NCBI GenBank assembly: GCA_937874345.1
Contig: CALNBT010000213.1
Location: 1 to 42,326, forward strand
Reading direction: 5' to 3'
DNA from: an uncultured Prevotella sp.
GTDB taxonomy: Bacteria > Bacteroidota > Bacteroidia > Bacteroidales > Bacteroidaceae
Length of the DNA stretch: 42,326 nt
Below, one piece after another: positions 16,863-25,371 of this stretch. A program made the position numbers and the translations under genes. Numbering within the stretch: the first letter of the stretch is position 1; each line of letters opens with the position of its first letter. Below the pieces are notes generated by a model. That model saw nothing but the letters and a program-made list of their open reading frames with translations, ran no database searches and was not told the DNA's origin.

Positions 16863-18193
16863 TATAATTGTCTTACCAAGGCTTTGAACTGATCACCTCT
16901 GTCTTCCATATTCTTGAACAAGTCGAAACTTGCACAGCATGGGCTCAACAAGACCGTGTCTCCGGGTTTTGACATCTTGTAGCAAGCATCAACGCAGTCT
17001 TTCATCGAATGGGTATCGTGTACCGGAATACCCAGCTCATCGAAACTGGCATGTAGCTTGGCATTATCGGCTCCGAGGTAGACTAGTCCTACACACTTTT
17101 GCTTTACTAGATTTTTAATCGCGTTGTAGTCGTTTCCCTTGTCTTTGCCGCCAAGTATCAAAATCGTTGGTGTCGTCATGCTCTCTAGCGCATACCAGCA
17201 CGCATCGACATTTGTCGCTTTTGAGTCGTTGATGTATTGCACGCCACGAACCTTGGCAACCTTTTCCATTCTGTGCTCGATGCCGGGAAAGTCGCTCAGG
17301 CTTTTGCGAATCACATCCTTCTTGATACCGGCGATGTTGGTTGCAATACCAGCAGCCAGAGAGTTGTAGATGTTATGCTTGCCGGTTAAAGACAACTCTT
17401 CCTGTTCCATATTGAAGGGTGTGGGCTTTTCAATTGTATATTCGCCCTCTTCAATATATCCAATGGAACCTTTTTCTTTGATTTCTGAAAATGGGCATTG
17501 AACAGATTTGATATCATATTTTTGCAGCTCTTGCTTGATGATAGGGTCGTCGTTCCAGTAAATAAAACTGTCTTTACCTGTCTGGTTTTGGATGATGCGC
17601 ATCTTGGCGTCGACATAATTCTGCATGTTGTTGTCATAGCGGTCCAGATGGTCTGGCGTAATGTTCAGCAGAATAGCGATGTCGGCTTTGAAGTCATACA
17701 TGTTATCCAGTTGAAAAGAACTAAGCTCGATGATGTAATATTCGTGTGGATCTTCAGCCACTTGTTGTGCAAGACTGTTGCCGATGTTTCCGGCCAATCC
17801 GGCATCGTAACCTGCTGCTTTAAAGATGTGATAAATCAATGAAGTGGTGGTCGTCTTTCCGTTGCTACCAGTAATACAAACCATTTTTGAATTTGTATAG
17901 CGCCCTGCAAACTCTATCTCACTGATGATATGTGTATTTTGTTGCAGAAGCTTCTGGATTATTGGAACTTCATTTGGGATTCCAGGGCTCTTGATGATCT
18001 CATCGGCATTTAAGATCAAGCTTTCTGTATGGTGCCCTTCTTCCCATGGAATCTGATGGTCGTCAAGAACTTTCTTGTATTTGTCCTTGATAGGAGACGA
18101 GTCTGAAACAAAAGTGTCGAACCCTTCTTTCTTTGCCAAGATGGCTGCGCCAACTCCACTTTCTCCACCTCCTAGAGCAACGATTCTTTTCAT
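16862..18193 (-). CDS. murD: UDP-N-acetylmuramoyl-L-alanine:D-glutamate ligase
   Basis: MurD adds D-glutamate to UDP-MurNAc-L-Ala. The 443-residue protein begins KRIVALGGGESGVGAAILAKK, the UDP-sugar Rossmann motif. The ATP P-loop is CITGSNGKTTTTSLIYHI near residue 107, and NITPDHLDRYDNNMQNY near 180 gives the metal and carbamylated-lysine region. The C-terminal domain has YINDSKATNVDACWYALES and LILGGKDKGND, both diagnostic for MurD. It follows mraY by 33 bases and overlaps ftsW by one base. Confidence 0.97.
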   Translation of the reverse strand: MKRIVALGGGESGVGAAILAKKEGFDTFVSDSSPIKDKYKKVLDDHQIPWEEGHHTESLILNADEIIKSPGIPNEVPIIQKLLQQNTHIISEIEFAGRYTNSKMVCITGSNGKTTTTSLIYHIFKAAGYDAGLAGNIGNSLAQQVAEDPHEYYIIELSSFQLDNMYDFKADIAILLNITPDHLDRYDNNMQNYVDAKMRIIQNQTGKDSFIYWNDDPIIKQELQKYDIKSVQCPFSEIKEKGSIGYIEEGEYTIEKPTPFNMEQEELSLTGKHNIYNSLAAGIATNIAGIKKDVIRKSLSDFPGIEHRMEKVAKVRGVQYINDSKATNVDACWYALESMTTPTILILGGKDKGNDYNAIKNLVKQKCVGLVYLGADNAKLHASFDELGIPVHDTHSMKDCVDACYKMSKPGDTVLLSPCCASFDLFKNMEDRGDQFKALVRQL

Positions 18194-18226
18194 ATTCTTA
18201 TTCCTTTCAAAAATTCTATTTCTTTG

Positions 18227-19495
18227 TTATCTAACTTTCAGTGTAATGATCGTAAACGCTGCAAGAATAATTGTAATGATCCAAAAACGGATCGTTACTT
18301 TTGCTTCATGAACGGCCAGATGCGGTCCCTTGACGATATATGAACACTCGGCATCAAGTTGTGAATCCTGCGTGCGGAAGTGATCGTGTATGGGGGTTCG
18401 CTTGAAGATGCGTTGCTTTACATTTTTTTTCTTGCCTTTCTTAAAGTAGTATACCTGTACAATGACACTCAAACTTTCTATAAAGAAAATTCCGCACAAG
18501 ATAGGCAGCAGCAGCTCTTTGTGAATGATGATAGCGCCTACGGCAATAATGCCTCCGATGGTCAGTGAACCTGTGTCGCCCATGAACACCTGTGCAGGAT
18601 ATGAATTATACCATAGGAAACCGATGAGGGCTCCCACGAATGCACACATGAAGACAACCAGCTCCTGAGACCCTGGAATGTACATGATATTGAGATAGGA
18701 CGCAAATTCTAGATGCGAACTGACATAAGCCAATATCCCTAAAGCCACGCCAATGATAGCCGAGTTTCCCGCACACATGCCATCCATACCATCGTTGAGG
18801 TTCGCGCCATTAGAAACTGCTGTGACCACAAGTATGGTCATGATGACAAAGAGTGCCCAACCGGCTGCGTTGCTATATTTCCCGGCCCAACTGGTTAGTT
18901 GGGCATAATCAAGGTTGTGTCCCTTGACAAAAGGTATGGTTGTTTTGAGTGATTTGCGAGCGTCTGCTCGGTGTTTGATGATCAATTCTTGCCCTTCTTT
19001 TTGAATAGCAAGGTTCTCGTTTACCTTCACATCGGGCGATGACCATAGAACCAATCCTACAATAAGACCGATACCTATTTGTCCAATGATCTTGTATTTG
19101 CCCTTCAATCCTTCCTTATTCTTTCTGAAAATCTTGATAAAATCGTCCATTCCTCCCAAGAAGCCAAGCCAAACCGTCGTGACAATCATCAAAATGAGAT
19201 AGATGTTTCTTAGTCGGCCCAACAAGAGAACGGGAATTAAGATGGCAACAATAATAATGATGCCGCCCATAGAGGGGACTCCTATTTTGTTGACACCGAA
19301 GGGATCGATAGAGGCATCGCGTTGGGTTTCTGTAATTTGCTTTCTCTTTAGGAAAGCAATGAATTTCTCACCAAACCATGCTGAGATGACCAATGAAAGG
19401 ATCAGTGCCAGCAAAGCTCTAAATGAGATGTATCCCCACAGGTGTGCCCCTGAGATGCCGAATTGACCTAAGTATCTAAATAAATAGTATAACAT
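18227..19495 (-). CDS. mraY: Phospho-N-acetylmuramoyl-pentapeptide-transferase
   Basis: MraY joins the UDP-MurNAc-pentapeptide to undecaprenyl phosphate, giving lipid I in the cytoplasmic membrane. The 422 residues contain the catalytic motifs SMGGIIIIV near residue 74, LGGMDDFIKI near 114, NLNDGMDGMCAG near 232, and FMGDTGSLTIGG near 308. The family norm is about 360 residues; the extra length is mainly a soluble insert at about 158-205 (VKVNENLAIQ to QLTSWAGKY), which I recall as normal for Bacteroidota. Ten or so membrane helices are evident. Confidence 0.97.
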   Translation of the reverse strand: MLYYLFRYLGQFGISGAHLWGYISFRALLALILSLVISAWFGEKFIAFLKRKQITETQRDASIDPFGVNKIGVPSMGGIIIIVAILIPVLLLGRLRNIYLILMIVTTVWLGFLGGMDDFIKIFRKNKEGLKGKYKIIGQIGIGLIVGLVLWSSPDVKVNENLAIQKEGQELIIKHRADARKSLKTTIPFVKGHNLDYAQLTSWAGKYSNAAGWALFVIMTILVVTAVSNGANLNDGMDGMCAGNSAIIGVALGILAYVSSHLEFASYLNIMYIPGSQELVVFMCAFVGALIGFLWYNSYPAQVFMGDTGSLTIGGIIAVGAIIIHKELLLPILCGIFFIESLSVIVQVYYFKKGKKKNVKQRIFKRTPIHDHFRTQDSQLDAECSYIVKGPHLAVHEAKVTIRFWIITIILAAFTIITLKVR

Positions 19496-19529
19496 TTTTT
19501 GTTATTTGAATAATGGGTGATAAAATGCT

Positions 19530-20981
19530 TTATAGTGAAAAGATTTCTTTCAAAACTTCCTTATCGTCAAAGTGGTATTTAACACCCTTAACGTCCTGAT
19601 AGTCTTCATGTCCCTTACCGGCAACGAGGATAACGTCGCCCTTTTGCGCCATTAGACATGCCGTCCGAATAGCCTCCTTGCGGTCAACGATGCTGATTAC
19701 CTTCTTCATTTGTGATTTGTCTAGACCTGCTAACATGTCATTAATAATCTCTTGAGGGTCTTCAAAACGAGGATTGTCGCTGGTAATAATCACCTTGTCA
19801 CTCTGTTTAACAGCTTCCTGAGCCATTAATGGACGCTTACCCTTGTCGCGATTGCCACCGGCACCACAGACAGTGATGATTTGTCCTTTACCGTTGAGCA
19901 CCTCGTGTATGGCGTTGAGCACATTCTTCAGTGCGTCAGGGGTGTGCGCATAATCGACAATAGCAGTAAATCCTTCAGGCGATTGGACGGGTTGCAAGCG
20001 ACCGCTGACACTGTGCAAGGTACTCATGGTAACGAGAATCTCGTCAGCTTCCTTTCCTAACATGCGCGCTGCACTATAAACTGCGAGCAAGTTGCTAACA
20101 TTGAATTTTCCAATAAATTGAACACCCACTTCATGTCCATCGATGTCGAGGTACATTCCTTCGAAATGGCTTTCAAGGATGCGTCCCTTATAATCAGCCA
20201 TTGTTCGAATGGAGTAAGTTTTGACGGTGGCTTTGGTATTTTGTACCATCACCATACCGTTTTTGTCGTCCGCATTAGTAATCGCAAAGGCTGATTTTGG
20301 TAAGGAGTCGAAAAAGGATTTCTTTGCATCTCGGTAGTTCTCAAAGGTCTTATGGTAGTCTAAGTGATCACGAGTTAGGTTTGTAAAAATACCACCTGCA
20401 AAGGTTAATCCTCCAATTCGCTTTTGAGCAATGGCGTGTGAGGAACATTCCATGAAGGCATATTCACATCCTGCTTTCACCATTTTATCCAAAAGTTGGT
20501 TCAATTCGATGGGATCAGGTGTGGTATGATCTGCAGGAATCATCTCCTCCTCGATATAATTGCAGACTGTTGACAGCAATCCGCACTTGTTACCCATCTT
20601 TCTGAACATATTATATAATAAGGTAGCAATAGTTGTCTTGCCATTGGTTCCGGTAACACCAACTAGTTTTAGCTTTTTAGAAGGTTCTTCATAAAAGCGT
20701 GTTGCCACTTTTCCGATTTCGTCTTCTGTAGATGAAATAGCAATATAGGTGACATCTTTCTGAAGTTCTGCAGGCAATTCTTCACAAAGAATCGCTTGCG
20801 CACCCATCTCAACTGCTTTTGATATAAACTGGTGGCCATCAACCTGCGTTCCTTTGATAGCAACGAAAAGATTACCCTTTTCCACTTTACGTGAATCGAT
20901 GTTCACTCCGGTGATTGTTACTTGTGTGTCACCAATAACTGTTTGTGTCTTGATGCCCTTGATTAAATCATTTAATGTCAT
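19530..20981 (-). CDS. murE: UDP-MurNAc-L-Ala-D-Glu:meso-diaminopimelate ligase
   Basis: MurE adds the third residue of the stem peptide. The motif SDNPRFEDP near residue 405 has the DNPR signature of enzymes that use meso-diaminopimelate rather than lysine, so this organism should have DAP-type peptidoglycan. The P-loop is VGVTGTNGKTTIATLLYNM near 110, followed by NLTRDHLDYHKT and VDYAHTPDALKN. The ATG at 20981 gives 483 residues beginning MTLNDLIKGIKTQ; an upstream ATG at 21017 lies inside the ftsI coding end and would add an unusual tail. Confidence 0.96.
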   Translation of the reverse strand: MTLNDLIKGIKTQTVIGDTQVTITGVNIDSRKVEKGNLFVAIKGTQVDGHQFISKAVEMGAQAILCEELPAELQKDVTYIAISSTEDEIGKVATRFYEEPSKKLKLVGVTGTNGKTTIATLLYNMFRKMGNKCGLLSTVCNYIEEEMIPADHTTPDPIELNQLLDKMVKAGCEYAFMECSSHAIAQKRIGGLTFAGGIFTNLTRDHLDYHKTFENYRDAKKSFFDSLPKSAFAITNADDKNGMVMVQNTKATVKTYSIRTMADYKGRILESHFEGMYLDIDGHEVGVQFIGKFNVSNLLAVYSAARMLGKEADEILVTMSTLHSVSGRLQPVQSPEGFTAIVDYAHTPDALKNVLNAIHEVLNGKGQIITVCGAGGNRDKGKRPLMAQEAVKQSDKVIITSDNPRFEDPQEIINDMLAGLDKSQMKKVISIVDRKEAIRTACLMAQKGDVILVAGKGHEDYQDVKGVKYHFDDKEVLKEIFSL

Positions 20982-20995
20982 ACATCTGTGTTTTA

Positions 20996-23149
20996 TTATT
21001 CTAAAGTTAAGTGACAAATTTCACCTTTTTTGATAAGATGTCCAGGCTCTAAGCTTTGCTGAACAACTTGTCCACGCCCTGATATGATCACTTTTACATG
21101 TCTCTTTTCAAGAAGGTAAATCGCATCTCTAGCTCCCATACCAATAATATTCGGTACATGATTATTGTCTATAGGTCTAACTCTATTTAGCTGGACCTTT
21201 TGATTTCTTTCGTTTTCGGCCGTTCCCCATATAGGATTTCCTTTAGTATATGTGCCTGTCCAATTATGATTAGTAGGAATTCCCAAATGACTTAATACAT
21301 AATCAGCTGCAAGCATGTTTCCTGTTTTGACATCAGGAATCAAAATTGATGACGAGTCCCTAGCATCTGTCACATCCAATTTAAGATCTTGTGCCATAAT
21401 TCCTTCGGAAATGCGATGGAAAACGGATGCACTGAAACCACTTGATGCTGGAACTCCTGATTTTTGAATGCATACAATGCAACTATAACGTGGAGCATCT
21501 GCAGGGAAATAGCCTGCAAAGCTTAACAAGTAGTTGGTGCGGCCAATCTTATATCCGCCTAATCCTTGAGAGATTTGTGCCGTTCCTGTCTTGCCTGCTA
21601 CTTTGAAGGATTCTGAACCAGCTTTCTTTCCAAGTCCGATACTGACAACTTGTTCCAAAATCGTTTGGATTTCACCCAAGGTTTTGGGCTTACAGATTTG
21701 AGAACGCATCACTTTTGGTGGAAAATCAATCAGTACCTCGCCGTCTTTAACAACTTGTTTTACAAATCTAGGCTGCATCATTTTCCCATTGTTCGCGATG
21801 GCATTATAGAATGTTAGCGTGGAAATTGGTGGTATTTGAGATTCATAACCGATACTCATCCATGGTAGTGCCGTCTTACTCCAATTGATCCACTGCCCTT
21901 TACCGTTCTTCTTGGGCATTCTGATAACTGCTGGAGATGAGCCTACGAGTGGGATATGCAACGAGTCTGCCAAGCCTGTTCTGTAAATCCCTCTGACAAA
22001 TTTCTCTGGATCGTTTCTATAATGATCGTCAATGATGCGACTAACTCCAATGTTTGAACTGAATTGAAGCGTCTGTGGTAAGGTCAAGGTGCCATATCCA
22101 CCACGATGCCAGTTGTGGTCTTTCATCTTTCGACCATACATAGGCCAAACACCACTTCCAGTTTCTACTCGGGCTGTTGTGTCGACAACTCCTTCATCCA
22201 AGGCAACCATCAATGATGCTACTTTAAATACCGATCCAGGCTCCATCAAATCGCTTACGGCATGATTCTTGATTTCACGATATTCACCATCGATACAACG
22301 TTCCATATTGACAATAGCTTTGATATCACCGGTTGCAACATCCATGATCACAGCCACACCAACATTTCCATCGACTTCTTTTAATTCGTCAATGATAGCG
22401 CGCTCTGATAAGTCCTGCATTCCAACATCAATGGTTGTGATGATATCAGCCCCGTCTATTGGTGGTGTATCCATAATGTTTAGGAACTTATTCAGGACCT
22501 TACGTCTGTGAACAATACCATTCCTTCCACGTAATATCGAGTCGTATGATAATTCAAGACCGAACCGTGCAGTGTCTTTGGCACCAAACATTTCTCCAAC
22601 AGTACGTCCTGCTAATGAACCATACGGTCTTCGTCTGGCATTGAATTCCTCGAAATGGAACCCACTTAAAAACCTGGATAATCTGAAAATTGGCAGGGCT
22701 TTTACCTCTGTAAATGAATTATAGTCGATTCGTTTCTTCCAGATCGGCCAGTGACGACTTTGTTCTCTTCGTCCTTTTTCAAGATCTGTCTTAAAGGCTA
22801 ATGCCGATTGCTCTGGGAAAATTTGAGATAACCCCTTACTAATAGAATCTAGTTTTACATTCCAGAGGGAGTCTTTCTTAGCATCTTTTAATTGTTTGAA
22901 ATCTATATAAATCTTGAATTCTGGCAGCGAACTAGCCATCAATTGGCCGTCACAACTCAGAATATTTCCACGCATAGGCTTAACGTCAACGCTATCTTTC
23001 TTGACACGGTCAGCTACTTTTGTCCAGTAATCCCTTTTTACTGTCATGATGTACAGTGTTTTCCCAATCACAAAAAGCGATATCAACGTCATAATGATGG
23101 CGAGGGAAAAATAACGGGGCATTATTTTTTTACTGTCAAACTTGTTCAT
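20996..23149 (-). CDS. ftsI: Division-specific penicillin-binding protein with C-terminal PASTA domain
   Basis: This class B PBP is the septal D,D-transpeptidase that works with FtsW. The 717 residues have one N-terminal membrane helix (about 13-36), a PBP dimerisation region with MRGNILSCDGQLMAS near 59, and the transpeptidase domain. The catalytic triad motifs are SVFK with Ser306 and Lys309, SSN at 364-366, and KTG at 520-522. From about residue 655 a PASTA-type domain follows (HVPNIIGMGARDAIYLLEKR), more like Spo-VD/PBP2x of Gram-positives than E. coli FtsI. It overlaps ftsL by 4 bases. Confidence 0.95.
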   Translation of the reverse strand: MNKFDSKKIMPRYFSLAIIMTLISLFVIGKTLYIMTVKRDYWTKVADRVKKDSVDVKPMRGNILSCDGQLMASSLPEFKIYIDFKQLKDAKKDSLWNVKLDSISKGLSQIFPEQSALAFKTDLEKGRREQSRHWPIWKKRIDYNSFTEVKALPIFRLSRFLSGFHFEEFNARRRPYGSLAGRTVGEMFGAKDTARFGLELSYDSILRGRNGIVHRRKVLNKFLNIMDTPPIDGADIITTIDVGMQDLSERAIIDELKEVDGNVGVAVIMDVATGDIKAIVNMERCIDGEYREIKNHAVSDLMEPGSVFKVASLMVALDEGVVDTTARVETGSGVWPMYGRKMKDHNWHRGGYGTLTLPQTLQFSSNIGVSRIIDDHYRNDPEKFVRGIYRTGLADSLHIPLVGSSPAVIRMPKKNGKGQWINWSKTALPWMSIGYESQIPPISTLTFYNAIANNGKMMQPRFVKQVVKDGEVLIDFPPKVMRSQICKPKTLGEIQTILEQVVSIGLGKKAGSESFKVAGKTGTAQISQGLGGYKIGRTNYLLSFAGYFPADAPRYSCIVCIQKSGVPASSGFSASVFHRISEGIMAQDLKLDVTDARDSSSILIPDVKTGNMLAADYVLSHLGIPTNHNWTGTYTKGNPIWGTAENERNQKVQLNRVRPIDNNHVPNIIGMGARDAIYLLEKRHVKVIISGRGQVVQQSLEPGHLIKKGEICHLTLE

Positions 23150-23643
23150 TCTGATGGAACGGTAATGATATAGGGTGGCTGGTTGGCTATTTTAAGAACA
23201 CTGTCCTGATTGTTTTTCAATAATTCCAGGACATTGCTCTCACGACTTTTTTCTGTGAGTTGGCTACTTGTAGAAAGTGCTTTGTACCGAGCATCCTTTA
23301 ATTCTTGTTGAAGTTTATCTATTATTATCAGGTTTCGCTGTACACTATATCGATTGGAAATGTAAATGATGATAAAGAACGTGATGAGAAGTAGTACCCA
23401 AATTTGCTTTCTGATCGTGGAAGTCGTCAGAATGTCACCTCCCAAAATCTTCCTAAGCGTGAAGTTTTTTGACAAAGGAGCCTCTTCTTCACGAGCCTGT
23501 TCCTTGATAACTTCTTGAAGGGTAGGCAACTCTTCTTCTTTGCTTGAAGGAAGATTTGCTTCTGAAGCTGATTGGTCGAGTTTTAGCTTTTCTCGATTAT
23601 CAAGGGTGTCCTTATCATTTTGTTCTTGGATATCTTGTTTCAT
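23146..23643 (-). CDS. ftsL: FtsL-like cell division protein
   Basis: A 165-residue bitopic protein. Residues 1-75 are hydrophilic and acidic, with many E, Q and S, longer than in most FtsL proteins. A membrane helix runs at about 81-97 (IWVLLLITFFIIIYIS), followed by a short periplasmic coiled-coil segment (RNLIIIDKLQQELKDARYKALSTSSQLTEK). That layout, and its place between rsmH and ftsI, match the FtsL-type protein of Bacteroidota, which helps activate FtsW/FtsI. Sequence identity to model FtsL is expected to be very low, so position and topology carry the call. It overlaps both neighbours by 4 bases. Confidence 0.88.
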   Translation of the reverse strand: MKQDIQEQNDKDTLDNREKLKLDQSASEANLPSSKEEELPTLQEVIKEQAREEEAPLSKNFTLRKILGGDILTTSTIRKQIWVLLLITFFIIIYISNRYSVQRNLIIIDKLQQELKDARYKALSTSSQLTEKSRESNVLELLKNNQDSVLKIANQPPYIITVPSE

Positions 23644-24578
23644 CTCTTTTCGGCAATTCTAAGTTTGGCGCTTCTGCTGCGTGGATTTTGCAGCTGTTCT
23701 TCTTGACTCGGGACGATGACTTTATTATTGATTAACTTGAAAGGACTTTCTGTTCTACCATAAAAGTCTTGGATTATTTTCCCTTCTGCATTGCCACTTT
23801 TCATCAGATTCTTTACAATACGGTCTTCAAGAGAATGATAGGTAATCACCGAAAGTCTTCCCCCCTCTCGAAGTAGCTCGGTTGCACTGGTAAGCATTTC
23901 AGTTAATACATCCATTTCGCGGTTGACTTCAATTCGAAGAGCCTGAAAAGCCTTTGCTAATTCTTTCTTTTCATGCTCTTTGCGGAACAGAGGCTCAATG
24001 CATTTCAATAAATCTTGCGTATTTTCGATCGGTTTTTGTTTTCTTGCTTTGACTAGTGTGTTTGCGATCTTTCGTGAATTCTTCAATTCTCCATATAGAA
24101 AAAAAACATCTGCCAGTCGCTCTTCCTCATAGTTGTTGATTACATCTGCGGCTGACAAGTGTGCATTTTTGTTCATTCTCATATCAAGTGGGGCATCGAA
24201 TCTGAAGGAAAATCCTCTGCTTTCGTCATCGAGATGATGACTCGACATACCCAGATCAGCCAATAAACCGTCGATGTGCTCAATTTGATAATATTGCATC
24301 CAATTTTTCAGATACCTGAAGTTAGAATGCACAAATGTGAAATTTTTCTGTTTTAAGACAGTATTTGATTCTAAGCTTAAGTTGTTTTCTGCATCAGCAT
24401 CTTGGTCAAAACTAAACAAATGACCTTTTTCACCGAGTTGAGACAATATATATTTCGAATGACCGCCCCCTCCGAAGGTAACGTCAATGTATATACCGTC
24501 CGGATGGATGTTGAGTCCTGCGACACTCTCTTCAAGAAGAACAGGAATGTGATATGTCTCTGCTGTCTTTAATTCCAT
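23640..24578 (-). CDS. rsmH: 16S rRNA (cytosine-1402 N4)-methyltransferase
   Basis: RsmH (MraW) methylates N4 of C1402 in 16S rRNA in the ribosomal P site, using S-adenosylmethionine. The 312 residues open with YHIPVLLEESVAGLNI, followed by the SAM motif IYIDVTFGGGGHSKYIL near residue 30. Further family marks are LLADLGMSSHHLDDESRGFSFRFD and FQALRIEVNREMDVL, and near the end SRSAKLRIAEKR. The full family length is present. It starts 6 bases after the mraZ stop. Confidence 0.97.
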   Translation of the reverse strand: MELKTAETYHIPVLLEESVAGLNIHPDGIYIDVTFGGGGHSKYILSQLGEKGHLFSFDQDADAENNLSLESNTVLKQKNFTFVHSNFRYLKNWMQYYQIEHIDGLLADLGMSSHHLDDESRGFSFRFDAPLDMRMNKNAHLSAADVINNYEEERLADVFFLYGELKNSRKIANTLVKARKQKPIENTQDLLKCIEPLFRKEHEKKELAKAFQALRIEVNREMDVLTEMLTSATELLREGGRLSVITYHSLEDRIVKNLMKSGNAEGKIIQDFYGRTESPFKLINNKVIVPSQEEQLQNPRSRSAKLRIAEKR

Positions 24579-24584
24579 GAGCTC

Positions 24585-25052
24585 TTAAGCTTCTTTGTTA
24601 ATGTCTTTTGCAGTATTCATCATATTTTCCAAAGCTGCTCCAAATTCTTCAGATCCCATGAACGGTTTTTCTGTCGCTTCGCTGCACCAGATTTCTATGG
24701 TATCATCCATTCCAATGAATTTTACATTCTGTTGAATGTTTGCCATATTTAAATATCTTTTGGGAATCAGAAAGCGCCCGTTGTTATCGAGCGTCAGCAG
24801 TTCTGCATCGGATACAAATTGTCTGAAAATCTGTTGTTCTTGTGCATCCCAGCGAGATAAACGAGCTCTCAGCACATCTAGATGCTTGTTCCACACCGAT
24901 TCCGGATAGATGGTAAGGCAAGACACGAATGCATCTTTCCGCAAAATCAGATTCTCCTCTTCATTCATTTGTAGAATCTTGCGGAATGCAGAAGGTAAGA
25001 ATACTCTACCTTTCGCATCAACTTTTGCCATGATGTTTCCTAAAAATCGCAT
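24585..25052 (-). CDS. mraZ: Transcriptional regulator MraZ
   Basis: MraZ is a DNA-binding protein built from two AbrB-like swapped-hairpin halves; in other bacteria it binds repeated boxes in its own promoter and controls the division cluster. Both halves are seen in this 155-residue protein: AKVDAKGRVFLPSAFRKIL near the N-terminus and LTLDNNGRFLIPKRYLNMA near residue 85. It is the first gene of the cluster, as in most bacteria. Two GTGG-type boxes lie directly upstream of its -7 box. The start is ATG at 25052, with N-terminus MRFLGNIMAKVD. Confidence 0.95.
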   Translation of the reverse strand: MRFLGNIMAKVDAKGRVFLPSAFRKILQMNEEENLILRKDAFVSCLTIYPESVWNKHLDVLRARLSRWDAQEQQIFRQFVSDAELLTLDNNGRFLIPKRYLNMANIQQNVKFIGMDDTIEIWCSEATEKPFMGSEEFGAALENMMNTAKDINKEA

Positions 25053-25087
25053 GTGTACCTCTTATATATGAAAAATATATCAGCAGT

Positions 25088-25095
25088 CAAAGGTA
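25088..25095 (-). promoter_or_regulatory. mraZ (division cluster) -7 box
   Basis: Read on the minus strand, TACCTTTG (25095 to 25088) fits TAnnTTTG. The -33 position holds no TTTG; instead the two GTGG boxes cover it, which would suit an activated or repressed promoter. The leader before the ATG at 25052 is about 30 bases and contains the AT-only hairpin ATATAT-N5-ATATAT (25064-25080). Confidence 0.6.
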
Positions 25096-25104
25096 CATAA
25101 AATT

Positions 25105-25120
25105 CACCACATTTCCCCAC
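25105..25120 (-). promoter_or_regulatory. Candidate MraZ operator: two GTGG boxes, 10-base period
   Basis: On the minus strand GTGGGG (25120 to 25115) and GTGGTG (25110 to 25105) start exactly 10 bases apart, ending 9 bases before the -7 box. MraZ of Escherichia coli is known to bind direct TGGG-type repeats separated by 5 bases in its own promoter; here TGGGG, 5 bases, TGGTG gives the same spacing. No third box is seen on either side. That MraZ binds here is inference. Confidence 0.5.
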
Positions 25121-25341
25121 TTTTGTATTAAAAATGAGGGAGAAGGCATATTTTTAAGTTATTTAACAAGTGTTATTGTTTGAGCATAGTTTGGGTTCCT
25201 GTAGAAATGAGATGCCAGCGATTCTTTATTACCTGCTGGTTCAAATAACAATTAGGAACTTTTTGCAATTGAAACATTATTGAAATGGTATTTTTTTGAA
25301 CATTTTAGTTGAAAGGTGAGATATAATACAAAAAGTTATGT

Positions 25342-25349
25342 TATTTTTG
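25342..25349 (+). promoter_or_regulatory. -7 box of the acyltransferase operon
   Basis: TATTTTTG fits TAnnTTTG and is followed by C. It lies 22 bases before the ATG at 25372. No TTTG is present at 19-21 bases upstream. Confidence 0.5.
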
Positions 25350-25371
25350 CATGGCAATAGTTTAGACTAGA

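Larger units (their letters stand above)
25053..25371. other. Divergent regulatory gap between mraZ and the O-acyltransferase gene
   Basis: This 319-base AT-rich gap contains no gene. On the left are the mraZ promoter and GTGG boxes. In the middle a nested inverted repeat is seen: GTTCCT 25195-25200 with AGGAAC 25254-25259, enclosing CCAGC 25215-25219 with GCTGG 25235-25239. It is followed by five T residues on the plus strand. On the right is the -7 box of the acyltransferase gene. Confidence 0.6.

Noticed and set aside
12734..25052. Possible missing genes (murF, ddl) within the cluster as a deletion
   Set aside because: Gene junctions are tight and intact, with no fragments. From memory, Bacteroidales clusters normally lack these two genes.
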